This document shows positions 23,501 through 39,432 of a DNA stretch of 50,639 nucleotides, piece after piece. A model generated the notes under the pieces. It worked only from the letters and a program-made list of their open reading frames with translations. It was not told where the DNA came from and made no database searches. The stretch is taken from NCBI GenBank assembly GCA_009602725.1, contig WELB01000256.1:1-50639 (forward strand). The letters run 5' to 3'. The position numbers were made by a program, and so were the translations under genes. The DNA is from Spirogloea muscicola. Lineage: Eukaryota; Streptophyta; Zygnematophyceae; Spirogloeales; Spirogloeaceae. Each line of letters begins with the position of its first letter. The first letter of the stretch is position 1.

Positions 23501-26500
23501 GTCCACGCATCCTTTCTCCTAATTTATGATCACCTGATTGCTGAAGTCCTTCCGACAGCCCGCCACAGCCCGCAAAGATGTCTAGGGTCCGCAGCTGGTG
23601 TGCAGCTGCATCAACATCACTCCCGCCCTGCAGTGCTGCTCTGCAGCGCTCCAATGGGCCTCCGTCAGATGCATCCACCACCTTGCCCTTGCCCTTGGCC
23701 AGCTGCTTGATGTCTTGCAAGCTCCCCTTCCCTGTGTCAGAGTCTGGGATGCTGTTCGCAGGCCCAAGCACTCCACTAATGCTCGACGGGAGCTGCCAGA
23801 TGCATCCACATGATCTTAGTGTCAGCTACTGAGGATCTGTGATGGACATTGTTATACTGGTACTGCTTGCCCGAGCTGTAACAAGTTGGTGCCAGATACC
23901 ACCAAGAGACTCCAAGAAGGGCCCGAGTATGATGCCGACTACATGTAATAGATATACTGGTAGCGTAATCAGGACAGTGAAAGAGGAGGTACCTCAAGTT
24001 TTAAATATACAGATATGATGCGACTGTTATGAGGACATCACCTTCTTGACGCTGCCCAATTTTGGATTGTAAGTATATCCGCAGAAAAACACGTGGGGCT
24101 GTGCCATGGTTGCCACGGAGTCTAGTCTCTCCTGCAGCCTCCAGACTTCACACCGACCTCGAAGCCACTCAGAGCTCACCACCGCAACAACCTCGCTATA
24201 GTACACCTATCGACATTGCAAAGTTATAGATGTGAGTATTTGATCTGAATGTTGACAAGTAACGACCCTTGTTCAAGTCAGCCAGATCATGCTGCTGGGC
24301 TTAAGGGTCCAGTTTTAGTGTATGGATGCATTTCTCCTGGCAGCTGCCCATGAAGCTCTCAATCCCTAGCAAGTACCTCATTGACATCGGCACGGTATGC
24401 TTTATCGGATGACACATCCTCTGGCCTGAAAAACCTCCGCAGCGTCACCCTGCTTGGCACCGCACCCTTATCTTTGGCTTGGCTCGAGGAGAACTGCACA
24501 CGCATAAGCAGGTGTCTCAATTACAGGTGTTGCAGCTAGTGATCACTTCCTTAAATCTCAAAACACATGATTACTATGCTGATACCGTAAGGCAAACCAC
24601 GCCGGCCAGTGGGCTTGCCTGCTCCAAAAAAGAACTAACAGTGTATGAAGAGATTCACTGTTACCAGATACCATGACATTCTTAACAAGGCTAGATACCT
24701 TCAACAGCTGGCATACTACAAACGCCCGGAGGCCAATGTTGCGGCCTCCTTTGATGCTCCTATCCTTAGCTTTTTGACGCCCACCACCATCGTCATCCTC
24801 GTCCAGCTGCTTTCCACAGTCTACGAGGGCATCTGGGGCCAGATACAGGTAGTCGCCAACGCGATACTCTAAACCTCCATACCTGTCCAAGGCGCCAAAG
24901 GACAAAAGTCAGGTAAATGCCAAGGTGATATAGCAAGGAGATAAGTCTCAGGTAATTAAGCTTCTGCAGCACTATCACATTCTGAAGGCTGCTTGCTGGC
25001 TATGTTATCTGACTGCATGATACTTGGTCCTCATTTTTTTGATGGCAGACCAACACACTGCAAGCCAGACGACATGTACTTCATCACTTCTGCCAACTGG
25101 GCCACGACCTGAAGCCGTCCCTGTCAGGCAGGACTCGGCATTCCATGGCCTCCTGCTGGACGCGCCGCGCCTCACAGGCAGCACAGGACCCTGTGCCCTG
25201 GCCGTAGTGGATCTTTTCAGAAAGCGCCAGGAAAGCGCCCCGCATTGGAGCATAGACTGCCCGGCAGAACAGCTCGGGAGGCTGCTCAGCCCTCTGCCGC
25301 TCTTCCGCGCGAAGCCTGTACATAGTTGGCGGCAAGAATGTAATCAGCTAAGTGATAGCGGTATAGCTGCTACAATTTCATGTGAACTGCTGCAATGGGC
25401 CCTGCAACTTCTGCAATATATGTGACCAAGGAAAGACCTCCTGCACATGGAGGCACACCATATATACGCACACAGATTGCCACAGGATCTACCAAGTTGA
25501 CCACGAGGTTGTGCTCCTATGGAACATGCGAACTTGCATTATCTCGTTGCTGATTTACTTGGGCACCAACTGAACCTGGGGCGCCGCATGGCATTCTTTT
25601 GTAGTGATTACCGTTCAGCTTCAGCGGCAGCAGCATGTGCTTTGCGGTGCTGATGACCAAAAGGGCGGGACCGCCACTCCAGAGGCGCCGAGCCTCGGAC
25701 GGAGCTCAGCCGCACGTCCACGCACGCCTCAGTCATGAAGACTTCCCCCTCAGCACCAGCGTTCCCCAGCAGTGTCTCGCTGGCCCGCTTCAGCACCCGC
25801 CCGTGCAGCCACTGCCCACCGGCCTTGCTCTGCTCCAAGCAGCACAAGTCAGTGACGCTCGTGGTCTGACTACAGGCATCCAGGAGAGGTGCTGCCGCAT
25901 GTCCAGAGTGCCCACCTCGTACATGTGCTCGACCAGAGCGACAGCAGGCAGGCTGCCATCATCGGCAGGTGGAGGGGCCTCATCAAAGTAGACGACACCT
26001 CCAACAGTCACCTCAAGGTCCCCGACCTTGGCCATCCTATACAAGCTGCCCTTCTTACAGTTGCCTGGCTTGGCAGAGTACGACAAGGTGGCCACAGTGA
26101 AGCTTGTCAGTCAATCTGAAGCGGTTGTGCCTCAAACAAGACACACTCACTACCACAGTCAATGCACAACCACTTCTGTGTATATCCTAGTCCCTCATGC
26201 AGGTATCCACGTTGTAGACGCGGTAGTGACCACTCGTAATCCTCAGGGTCAGCATTTGATTTTTGCGTCACTCACCTGATGCAGGATCGAGCCAAGTGGC
26301 TTTGGCCTTTGCGCTCGAGCTGACTGCCATCCTCCTCGCCTCGCGGTCCAGGGCCTTGCGTGGACTTCCCACGTGCTGCGAGAGCATGGTCTCGACCTCA
26401 TCATCTTCGCTGTCGTTCTCCTGGGCTTCCTCTTCGCCCGCCTCTGCTGCCTCTGGTCCCTCTATCTTGACAGACTCTGCAACAAAACATGTTGGACGAT

Positions 26501-29500
26501 CCATTGTGGAAGTCCAACAAAAGGCCGATGCCAGAGTGCTGGCCACCTATACTGGATGACCAGTGCAAACAAAGCAGACTGTCTTAAGACCTACTGGGGC
26601 CTCTTCTAATCAGCACATATTTATCACCTGGATTGACGTATAGGGCCAGGACTTGAACATCAGATCAGGTCAATGGGGATTGCATTCATTGTCTAGTTGA
26701 GGAATATTGGATTCAGGTTGTCACCTGGCAGCTTGTCCAATGGCTGACTTTCCTCCTCCGTCCTCGCATAATAGCTGCTCCAGATGTGGTGAATCAATCT
26801 CGTTGTAGTAGCTCTCATGGGCTTCTTCTTTGTCGCATCTGGCTGCATGTTGGCCCTGTTGATCCAATACACAGACACATTCCATCTCATGTCCTAGTCA
26901 AGCATCCCAAAGAAATGGAGTAGACCAACAGATCAGAGGTATTCCTTACTTTAAGCTCACAGGACAAGCGAACTGACAAGCAACAGTCGCGCAAAACGAG
27001 GTTCCACATACCTAGGATTGGCATTGCGGCCCTTAGCACGAAGGAGGAGCTTCTTCCGGGACAGCTTCAGCTTCGAGTGGTGCCGGAACTCCATCTTCTC
27101 GCGGAGGACGGAGGCAAATTGGCTCTGTCTGACAGTCTTGTCTGGGTATTCTTGCAGCTGCTGCAGGATGATCTGCCCGTGCACAATGACGTACCTCTCC
27201 ACGTCCACCAGCTGCCAGCGAGCCAATGTCAGAATATTGGTCAGAGCTATCTGAATGAGCATTGCAAGCATGACCACCTTCAGTAATTCAGTCGACCAAC
27301 TGCAAAAGATATCCGCCAGGCTCTGACCTTGGAGCCCGAGGCCTCGCCCTTGTCTTCGGCCAGCTTGCGGATGACGTCGTTGAAAGATAACCGCGAGACT
27401 CGGCACTCCCCCTTGAGCATGGTGATGATCCTCACGGCGAGCCGCGCAGCCCTCACCACCGGCTTGTACCATGTAGCATACTGGGAGGATGGCTTGCCAA
27501 GTCTTCAATGAGAGACAGATATACTTGCAGGTGTAAGCAATGCCGATTTTTGCTCCATGCTCCAGCGCAGCAGATAATTACAGTTCGTTATCGCGTTATC
27601 GCGTTATCGCGCTATCGCGCTAATCGGCAGAGGATGCAGAATGCTAGTACCCTCTTTGACAAAGGGAGAGCTTGGCAGGCTCGGAGCTGAGTAAGTGAGC
27701 TTGCAGGAAGCAGATGTGAGGAGGCATGGAGGTACTCAAGCAGTCAGCAGTATTGCTTCCGTCACCAGATTTTGCACCTGTACCATGCAATGTCCGTGCG
27801 GATGGAGATGAAGAGCATGCCGGCGCCAAACTCCACCATCCACTCCTTGATTGGGCTGAGATACAAACGTATGCCGTTTTGCGCAGCGGCCGCTGCTGCT
27901 GCCACATGTCCAGATAGAAGACCACCCAACTTAGGGAAGCAGCCAAGCGCTGCAGGGCATAGGTCCTCAAGGACCTATGCTAATATCCCATACTTGCCCT
28001 CCAGGAGATGCTCATGAAGGCCTCGCAAGTGATGCTTTACTGCCTTGTACAGACCTGAAGAGGAGCCGCTTGAGCTCGCACTTGGCCTGTCAGCCTCAAC
28101 AGCTGCGGCAGCGCCTTCTTTGGCAGAGTTTTCATCCTCCACCTCAACGTCGACCGAGAAGCCACTGCCGTCGTCCTCGCTCATGAGCCCTGCTCCAAAC
28201 ATCTCAACATCACCCTCCACCCCTGCCACCATCGGCAGCAGCTCGAGCGGGATGAGGCGCCCCTCGGCATTGTACAGCGTAAACTCGTCCAGCTTGCATC
28301 TCGGCAGGTCGGCGGGCAACGTGTTGTCATCGAATAGCACATACTCGTCCATCTCGGGCTCCTCGGCGGCTTTGCAGAACTCTGCCAACACATTTGCCAT
28401 CTCTGTATGTCAGGTCCAGCTGCAACTCGACTAATGCTACATCAGTCTAAAGGAGACCTCTAAGCTCAAGTGATTTTGCTGCAACTTGCCAACATCCGCC
28501 GGCGCTGGTCTAACATTCACCAGGTAGGGCGTAATTGCAGCGCAGCACTACGACAAATGACTATTAACAGTCTTCATGAGTTGTAAGTCAGGCTGCTCAC
28601 CTGGTTCAGGGTAGTCGTCCACGATCTCGTCCTCCTCAATCTTGATATACACAGCCGCCTTGGAAGCTGCGCCGCGCAGCTAGGGGTGTCGAGGTTAGGT
28701 GGCTGTCTGTTCACTGTCTCAATCTTCGGCTCTGGGTGTAAGACAGGTTGCTGGTGCCAGAGGAATAAGCAAAGGACATATGTAGAGCTAGAGTTTCCAT
28801 TGGGTAAGGGTCCGATGGAGGCACCTCTACCGGCCGCCCGCTTCTGCAGCTTGTGTGCGGCATCCTGCTCCTCCTGCTCAAGGAGGAGCCGTGCAACTAG
28901 CTCGTCGTCGTTCACAGCAGAGGAGCCACTGCCTGTGACCGTTGCAGCTACCGAGCAGCCTGCCGCTGCCGAAGAAGAGCTCGGCTCTTGAATGCTGAGA
29001 GCCTTCTCCTTGCGGGCCGGCACTTGTTCGTGCAGCTGCCAAGCATCGGTGCGAGATCTGGCCGCCTCGTCTAACGCCGCCAGCGAGCGCAGGCCAGAGA
29101 AGAGCTGCAGCATTCCGAAGAAGCACATGGAGCTCAAGGGCCTGTACCTTCAATTCTCCAGATGTAGTGTCTCACTGTCACTCTTATCTGTGCTGCCCTT
29201 TGACCGTCATCTTGAAAGCATCAGACTTGGCAGCAATCAGAGGTGGTGACAAAGAGGAGCATTTGCTCGACCTGATCAGTCTCCGAGGCGTCAGCGTCCA
29301 TGTCATAGAGCTGGCGTGCGATAAATACGCCGTGCCGAAAGAGGGCGTCGCGAGTACCCACAACACCGCCAAGTTTGCTGGTCACACAGGAAGGCCGGCA
29401 TGTCGATCAGGCGGCCGCAGCCCAAGGGCAGACATTGACGGCACTGGCGGGCGACAGTACCAACCTCGAGCCACGCAGGAGCTGCGCGACCAGACCGTCG

Positions 29501-30955
29501 AGATCGACGCCTGGGTCGCCTCCGTCGGCCTTGGAGAGCAGCTTGTACACGCGCACGCATAGCTCGGCCTTCTCGAGCAGCGGCGCAAAGAGGCGCTTGT
29601 AACGGGCGGCCGGCCGCGCCAGCAGGTACTCGCCTGGACATTCCAGCGGAAACCAACGCCTTGACGTTGGACTAAGGGCTTACTATTATTGTGACCATGA
29701 CTGAGATGGTGATGAGACTAACACTTGAACTGTGTATGGTCTGCTGCTGAAGAGAAGATCTTGTACAGGCTCTAGTTTGGGCCTCACCGGCCTCGGTCGA
29801 GACCCAGACCTCCGCGGCACCATCATTGTAGCCACCAATATGCCACGACACGAGGCTACCAAAGCGCTCGCAGCGTATGCCGGCCTCCCTGTCGGGCTGC
29901 CAGCCGGGGGCGAGCGGCAGGACGGTGCCCGATGCAAAGAGGTGCACGTTCTGCAGCATCTCGACCGGCTGCAGAGATGGAGGACTGTGGTCAGAGGTGG
30001 GACAGCAGTCAAATGTGTCTCGTCCATCGTGTAGGAAAGCACGGTCAGGACATAATAAACAGCTGCGTCGCCGAGCTGCGTCGCCTTACCTGCACATGGC
30101 CGTCGTCGTCCTCCAGCAAGAAGTCAAGCAGGCGGCGCCGCGGCAGTCGGTCCTCGTCGCTGCCCATCCGCATGCCCCCTACGGCAAAGGCCCCGTCCGC
30201 GCCGCCGGCGGTGAGTATGAGCGCCTCGTACTCCGTCTCCACGGCCTTGCTCTGTGCCCAATTGCGCCTCACGCCCCGCCGCCGAGTCAAGCGACCACGA
30301 TGCCCAGAACGTCGGCCCTCAAGTTGCGCTGCTTGCGGGGCAGTGCAGCGCGACGCTCCGTTGCCACCTTGTGCGCAGGTGTTGGCGGCCATGCGGGTTT
30401 TGCTGGCGATTGGCGCATCGGGCGTCACCTGCTTGACCTCGATCAGGTCGCCATGTGCGGCCCTCGCCTCCGCCTTGGCCTCCTTGTAGCTCACCGCCGC
30501 AGCGGCCGCGCGCCGAGGGCGCTCAGAGGCGAGGCGCTGCTCCGAGGCGCCGCCATTGGAGGCTTCCTCGGCGCCTGGAGCAAGCCCGCATCGGCGCGGG
30601 AGCCTCGTCAGTAGTGGACGTAGCACGGTCTTGGCAGGCGCGGGGAGGACGGGAGGAGGAGCCAGTGGTGCATACCGGGCCTCGGCTTGGCCTTCTTGCC
30701 GGTGCCGGCGGCAGTGGCGGCGGCGGCGGCGGCGGCGGCACCCTGCTTCTTGCGCTTGCCTCCGACGGCAGCGTCGCAGCCCGCGCTGCCACCAGCGTCC
30801 TCCGTCTCCGCCGCAGCCATCACGGCAGCACCCGTCTCGGCCTGCGGCCGGTGCGCCAGGTTCTCCTTGCCGCCGCTGCCGCCGGCGGCGGCGGCGGCGG
30901 GGGGCCGGGGGCCCAGGCCCGCGTTGCGCGCGCTGTCGCTCAGCAGGCCCGGCAT
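20558..30955 (-). CDS. MET1: MET1/DNMT1-type maintenance cytosine-5 DNA methyltransferase
   Basis: Nuclear enzyme that copies CG methylation after replication. Domain order matches plant MET1: a low-complexity start (ATG 30955, first exon to 30676); RFTS1 ([46 protein letters not shown]); a linker with [21 protein letters not shown]2 ([40 protein letters not shown]-like [12 protein letters not shown]). BAH1 ([29 protein letters not shown]) and BAH2 ([18 protein letters not shown]) follow. The catalytic domain has motif [13 protein letters not shown] (about 23590-23552), GGPPCQ with the catalytic Cys (about 22658-22641), LLENVRNF (about 22336), QSRKRAFIW (about 22067), [20 protein letters not shown] and [11 protein letters not shown] (about 20660). 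The Cys motif abuts an intron, as PPCQ|GF. Checked exons include 30955-30676, 29968-29788 and 29633-29465. No CXXC finger was seen, as in plants. It appears intact at about 1,500 residues; some internal exon edges are approximate. Confidence 0.96.
27587..27626. repeat. Five-copy 8-base tandem repeat in a MET1 intron
   Basis: Units read GTTATCGC three times, then GCTATCGC and GCTAATCG. It lies between MET1 RFTS2 exons and does not touch coding sequence. Length may vary between strains. Confidence 0.85.
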
Positions 30956-31139
30956 GGCGGCGCCGGGGAGGGCCTCGGCTGCGCCGGCGGCGGCACGGCG
31001 GGACTGGCAGGGCCGCCGTGGCGAAGCTCGGGAGAGGGGCAGGTGTTCGAACCGGGGGAGAGCCCGAGCGCGGGAAAGGGCCCCGTGGACGGCTCGCGCC
31101 AAATCACCCCGACCCGCTCCCGCCAAAACATAAGAAACG

Positions 31140-31200
31140 AAATGTAAAGCAACAGCTCTTCCAACGGTAAGGAATGGCTGTGAGAGGCAAAGCCCAAAGG
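31140..31200 (-). repeat. Retroelement 3' module upstream of MET1
   Basis: Carries the edge AACAGCTCTTCCAA at about 31150 and a degenerate stem-loop GGCTGTGAGAGGCAAAGCCC at 31172-31192. It lies about 190 bases upstream of the MET1 start codon in the same orientation as the gene. Confidence 0.7.
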
Positions 31201-31292
31201 AATGTACAAAAAGGCCCACGCCAGGCTGCCCTTGGCGCCAAATCCGACCTCCGCAGCCACCCCGCCGCGCCTCAGCCCATGGCGTCGCCGCC

Positions 31293-31954
31293 CTCTGAGC
31301 TCCTCGGCAGGGTGCGCAGTGGCCATCAAGGACACGTCCGTCATGCCCATCCAGCAGAGGGCTGACGGACTCCATACGCGGAGGGTCGACCTGGTGGTCA
31401 CCTCGCCGGGCGTCGGGGGCCCGTGCATCATTGCCGACGTGGTCACCACAGATGTGCTTGACCTCTCCAATGCGGGGCGCTCTGCTTCAGAGGGTGGCCA
31501 TAGCGGCAGCGAACCCCGTTCGTGGCAAAGAGGCCAAGCACGCGGACCATTTGGAAGTGGACAACTTTGCTCCACTGACCGTCGATGTGCACGGGGCTTA
31601 AGAGGCTGGACCCTTTGGCCCGGCTTGCGCGCCGCCCTGTGTCCAGCAGGCGGGGCGAGCAGGCTGACCTCCACGCCGCTGGCTCGCTAGCGCAGGTGTT
31701 TGGTATGCGCCTGTTCCCTCCACCGGTCCTTGGCCCACGCCTTGCATCTGCGTGCTGCCTCGTGCTCTCAGTGCCGCCTCTGGCTTCGTGAAGGGGACTG
31801 CTTTCCGGTGGCTGGTCTGTCTGATCTGCTGCCACCTAGAGGTTACAAAGTGAAAAACCTTTGTGATACTTAGGGTTGAGGGTTTGGTGTGCTTAAATGG
31901 GAATTAACCCTAAACCCTTCACAAGAATTACCAGGAGGCAGCCTCTGAGTGTAC
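31293..31954 (+). repeat. Direct duplication, copy 1, with RT remnant
   Basis: Matches 32942-33654 along its whole length, both copies ending GAGTGTAC. It encodes decayed RT-ORF ending blocks (VVTTDVLDLSNAGRSAS, KHADHLEVDNFAPLTVDV, LHAAGSLAQVFGMRL) across two or more frameshifts. The tail holds telomere-like AGGGTT and CCCTAAACCC strings around 31870-31915. Confidence 0.8.
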
Positions 31955-31961
31955 NAACATC

Positions 31962-32575
31962 ATGCCTATCACCACGGATGCCCAGGGACGTCATCATCGC
32001 CGCACACTTGACATTGTGGGCGTGCAACCTGGTGGAGGACCAAGGGCTTTGGTCGATATTGTGGTTACGGAGGCCTATAAAGGTCCAGCATCGACACACA
32101 TCGCTGGCCACGCAGTGGGCAGTGCTGAACAAAGAAAGTTGCAGCACTACTCCGATTACCCCCGATGTGATCAGCTCTTGCTAGCAGCAATCGTCATCTT
32201 CGGCTGCTTAGGTCCTCGTTTCCTTACTCTCCTTCAAAACATAGCCAATCTAGGCTACACACGACATGCAGATGTGTTCCCGGCTGAGATGGGCTTGCAA
32301 GCTGCTTATCTGTCGTTGTTGCGACGACGAGTTTCGGCCTGTTTGCAGCGTGCTCAGGCTAATGCTTTGTACCAGAAAGCTGGGCGAGCTCTAGTTGGTA
32401 GCAGAAGGGCTTCGTATCTGCCATCTAGTATCCAGGCATCGGTTAGCGACCTTTATGTTTTGACCCGTGGTTTCTGAGCGGGTCAATCTACTGTAGGTTA
32501 TGTAGGTCTAAAGATGTGCGTGCCTTTGTACTTGGCCATTTGGCCTTCGTTTGTTTCAAATACACGAAATCTTTT
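31962..32575 (+). pseudogene. Family A retroelement 3' end, copy 2, longest open
   Basis: A frame at 31962-32477 encodes RRTLDIVGVQPGGGPRALVD then IVVTEAYKG, CDQLLLAAIVIFGCLGPR, FPAEMGLQAAYLSLLRRRVS and a final LTRGF stop. I read this as the C-terminal domain of a non-LTR-type RT protein, uninterrupted but lacking the polymerase domain. The D-x-VV..D pattern recalls a nuclease-like fold, which is speculative. The 3' UTR has TTGTACTTGGCCATTTG. An unknown base sits at 31955, just before it. Confidence 0.7.
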
Positions 32576-32941
32576 CCCGCCGCGCCTCAGCCCCAGGCGC
32601 AGCCCTCTGAGCCGGGGGACTTTCCTGCAGCCAGGTCGCTAGCGCAGGTGTACCGGATGCGCTTGGCCGTCTCGCTGCAGAGGTCTATGGCCCGCGCGCT
32701 GCACCTGCGTGCCGGCAGAGCCCTCGCTGCTGCCTCTGGCTCTGGCCAGGGGACCCATTTCCAGGAGCCTAGCTTCTCTGACCTGAGGCTGCTTAGCAGG
32801 GGTTACTGAGTGATACGTAGCTGCTTTGTTTCTTGTTGTGCTTGTTTTGCTTAGCGCTTCCCTGGCCCCCTTCTCGTACTTTGCTCATTCTTTTGTGGGC
32901 TGGCTTTCTCCAGCCCCTATCCTCAATGGGCGAGCCCTTCT
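32576..32941 (+). repeat. RT ORF ending plus family B 3' end, copy 2
   Basis: The open frame ends SLAQVYRMRLAVSLQRSMAR, ALHLRAGRALAAASGSG and LRLLSRGY with a stop at 32806-32808. The family B 3' UTR and the stem-loop GGGCTGGCTTTCTCCAGCCC at 32897-32916 follow. This copy best shows the order ORF end, UTR, stem-loop. Confidence 0.8.
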
Positions 32942-33029
32942 CTCTGAGCTCCTCAGCAGGGTACGCAGTGGCCATCAAGGACACGTCCATCATGCCCATC
33001 CAGCAGGAAGGAAGGGCTCGCCCATTGAG
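32922..33029. repeat. 19-base perfect inverted repeat at an element junction
   Basis: The left arm 32922-32940 (with GGGCGAGCCCTTC) is the exact reverse complement of 33011-33029. The right arm lies inside a roughly 24-base insertion that the otherwise parallel copy 1 (near 31355) lacks. It looks like a fold-back or template-switch insertion. Confidence 0.85.
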
Positions 33030-33654
33030 AGGGCTGACGGACTCCATACGTCGTGGAGGGTCGACCTTGGTGGCCACCACGCCGGGCGTTGTGGGCCCGT
33101 GCATTTCTGCCGACGTGGTCACCACAGATGTGCTTGACCGCTCCAATTCGGGGCGCTCTGCTTCAAAGGCTGGGCATAGCGGCAGCGAATCCCGTTCGTG
33201 GCGAAGAGGCCAAGCACGCGGACCATTTGGAAGGGGACGACTTTGCTCCACTGACCGTCGATGTGCACGGGGCTTTTTGGTGTAAGAGAGTGTAAGAGGC
33301 TGGACCCTTTGGCCCGACTCGACTTGCTCGCCGCCCTGTGTCCAGCAGGCGGGGCGAGCAAGCTGACCTCCACGCCGCTGGCTCGCTAGCGCAGGTGTTT
33401 GGTATGCGCCTGTTCCCTCCACCGGTCCTTGGCCCACGCCTTGCATCTGCGTGCTGCCACGTGCTCTCGCTGCCGCCTCTGGCTTTCATGAAGGGGACTG
33501 CTTTCCGGCGGCTGGGCTTTTTGATTTGCTGCCACCTAGAAGTCACAAAGTGATCATCCTTTGTGGTACTTAGGTTTGAGGATTTGGTGTGCTTGGAAGG
33601 GTTTTATATCAAAGTCATTCACAAGAATCACCGGGAGGCAGTCTCTGAGTGTAC
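32942..33654 (+). repeat. Direct duplication, copy 2, with RT remnant
   Basis: Second copy of 31293-31954, some 50 bases longer owing to the 24-base inverted insertion and small indels. Coding blocks such as EAKHADHLEGDDFAPLTVDV survive, but the frame breaks after VHGAF. Where the copies differ, both are disrupted, so neither looks functional. Confidence 0.8.
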
Positions 33655-34457
33655 TTAGCTGTTGACACCTAGGAGGTGACCATTTGCCTGGCCGCCAAGA
33701 TTGAGCAAGTGCGCTGCGCAGGTGACTGAAGCTTCTGTGAGAAATGCAGCTTAACACGTCAAAGTTCAGAGCTCAACAACATGGAGGTGCTGTGAGGTTG
33801 ACATCAATGTTGACCTCACAGATAGATGACATTGAGCCCGTCGACCAATGGTATACACAGGGCACAGGCACTCACATTGTTATTGAGGCAGGATGTCACA
33901 AGCAAGGCTCGCTGCACGCTTCCCACAGATGGATGCTGCGCGGATTTTTACAAGGAGGTGGCGAGACTTAACAAATTCCTCAGACTCACCAAATGCCTCC
34001 AGACCGGATGTGCCAGCCAACCAGTCAAGTTTGTTGCTCAGTTGCTCGACCTTGAGATACCTCAGAGCTTGAAGAGATGAAAGTCACCCTTTCAACTATT
34101 TGTACACCTCCATGCTGAAGTATCTTGGACACTAAGATAATGCTCTTGGATGGACAGTAGTACTTGTCAACGCCTGCAACATCAATGGTAAGTTGACCAG
34201 GTCCACAAAAGCCCAGGTCATTGGACAGTCGACCAGCTCTCTGTGATTGTGGAGGCTCAGCTGATAGTGAGCCTTTAACTAGCAGAGTACCTTGCAGAGC
34301 TCCAGCAAGAAGCCTAAAGCTACACTTCTTATAGAGCCCACATAAGTGTCAACAGCTTACTTAAAGCTGAAAAAAGAGCCCTACAAGCTGCTGAGCAGGT
34401 AGTCAATACGACCTTCTAGAGGTTGTGAAGTCTATCCTCTGATTGGTATCTCAGAGC
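33655..34457. other. Gene-free region with decayed coding-like segments
   Basis: No gene is recognised. An imperfect palindrome (13 of 15 pairs) at 33790-33804 and 33807-33821 surrounds GTTGACATCAATGTTGAC. From 34290 to 34420 a plus-strand frame reads like an alpha-helical protein (SVNSLLKAEKRALQAAEQVV) but is broken by stops, so it may be an old pseudogene. The rest should include the SEC23 3' flank. Confidence 0.4.
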
Positions 34458-38896
<4,439 letters not shown>

Positions 38897-39432
38897 CCTT
38901 ATGCCAAGGCCTGCAGTAGCTTCCCATGCGCCTCGGGAGCTGCGCGTCCCGTCTCTCCTTCGTCACTCTGACCGCCGCATTCCGCGTCCTTCACAGGCGC
39001 GTCTCAGGGGCGTCGAGCGTGGCTCGATAAGTCTGCCAGTTGCGCATCTCTGACAGCTTCAGCTTCCCAATGGAGGGCTCGCCAGGGACCACTCGAAGCT
39101 CCTCCTCCTGCAGGAGCTCCGCCGCTGGATGTGACGTCCTGTCCGGACCAGCGCGCGCGCGCGCGGGCGCGCCCGCCACCGCGCACGGCGGCGGCAGCGG
39201 CAGGACAACGGGTTGCACTAGGCTGGTGTCCCTCAGTGCGGCTCACCCCATCACGTATCGTAGTTATGTACACTGGTGTAACCAAGTAGTCCTGAGTGAG
39301 GGAGGGCAATGGGTAAATGATCTGCCATATGACAGATGTCACGCCACAGTAGCCAGTGATTGCCTCCACCGCCATCGCCGCGCCGCCTCCGGCTGCCCCG
39401 GCGGCCTGGTCGCCGGCCTGCGCCGCCCGAGC
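38897..39432. promoter_or_regulatory. Shared divergent promoter region of SEC23 and DUF538 gene
   Basis: 536 bases lie between the two start codons. The region contains an alternating (GC)n run at 39151-39172, of the kind prone to form Z-DNA. It is open in the DUF538 frame from 39040 onward, but composition alone explains that. I see no clear TATA box. No retroelement module was found here. Confidence 0.4.

Noticed and set aside
27587-27626. CRISPR-like array
   Set aside because: Eight-base units without spacers inside a eukaryotic intron; a simple minisatellite.
30455-31170. Long plus-strand frames of 200 or more codons over the MET1 first exon
   Set aside because: They are GC-driven shadows rich in Arg, Gly and Ala, opposite the MET1 start, with no domain.
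39040-39432. N-terminal extension of the DUF538 protein
   Set aside because: The frame is open but low complexity, and a clear signal peptide begins at 39433.
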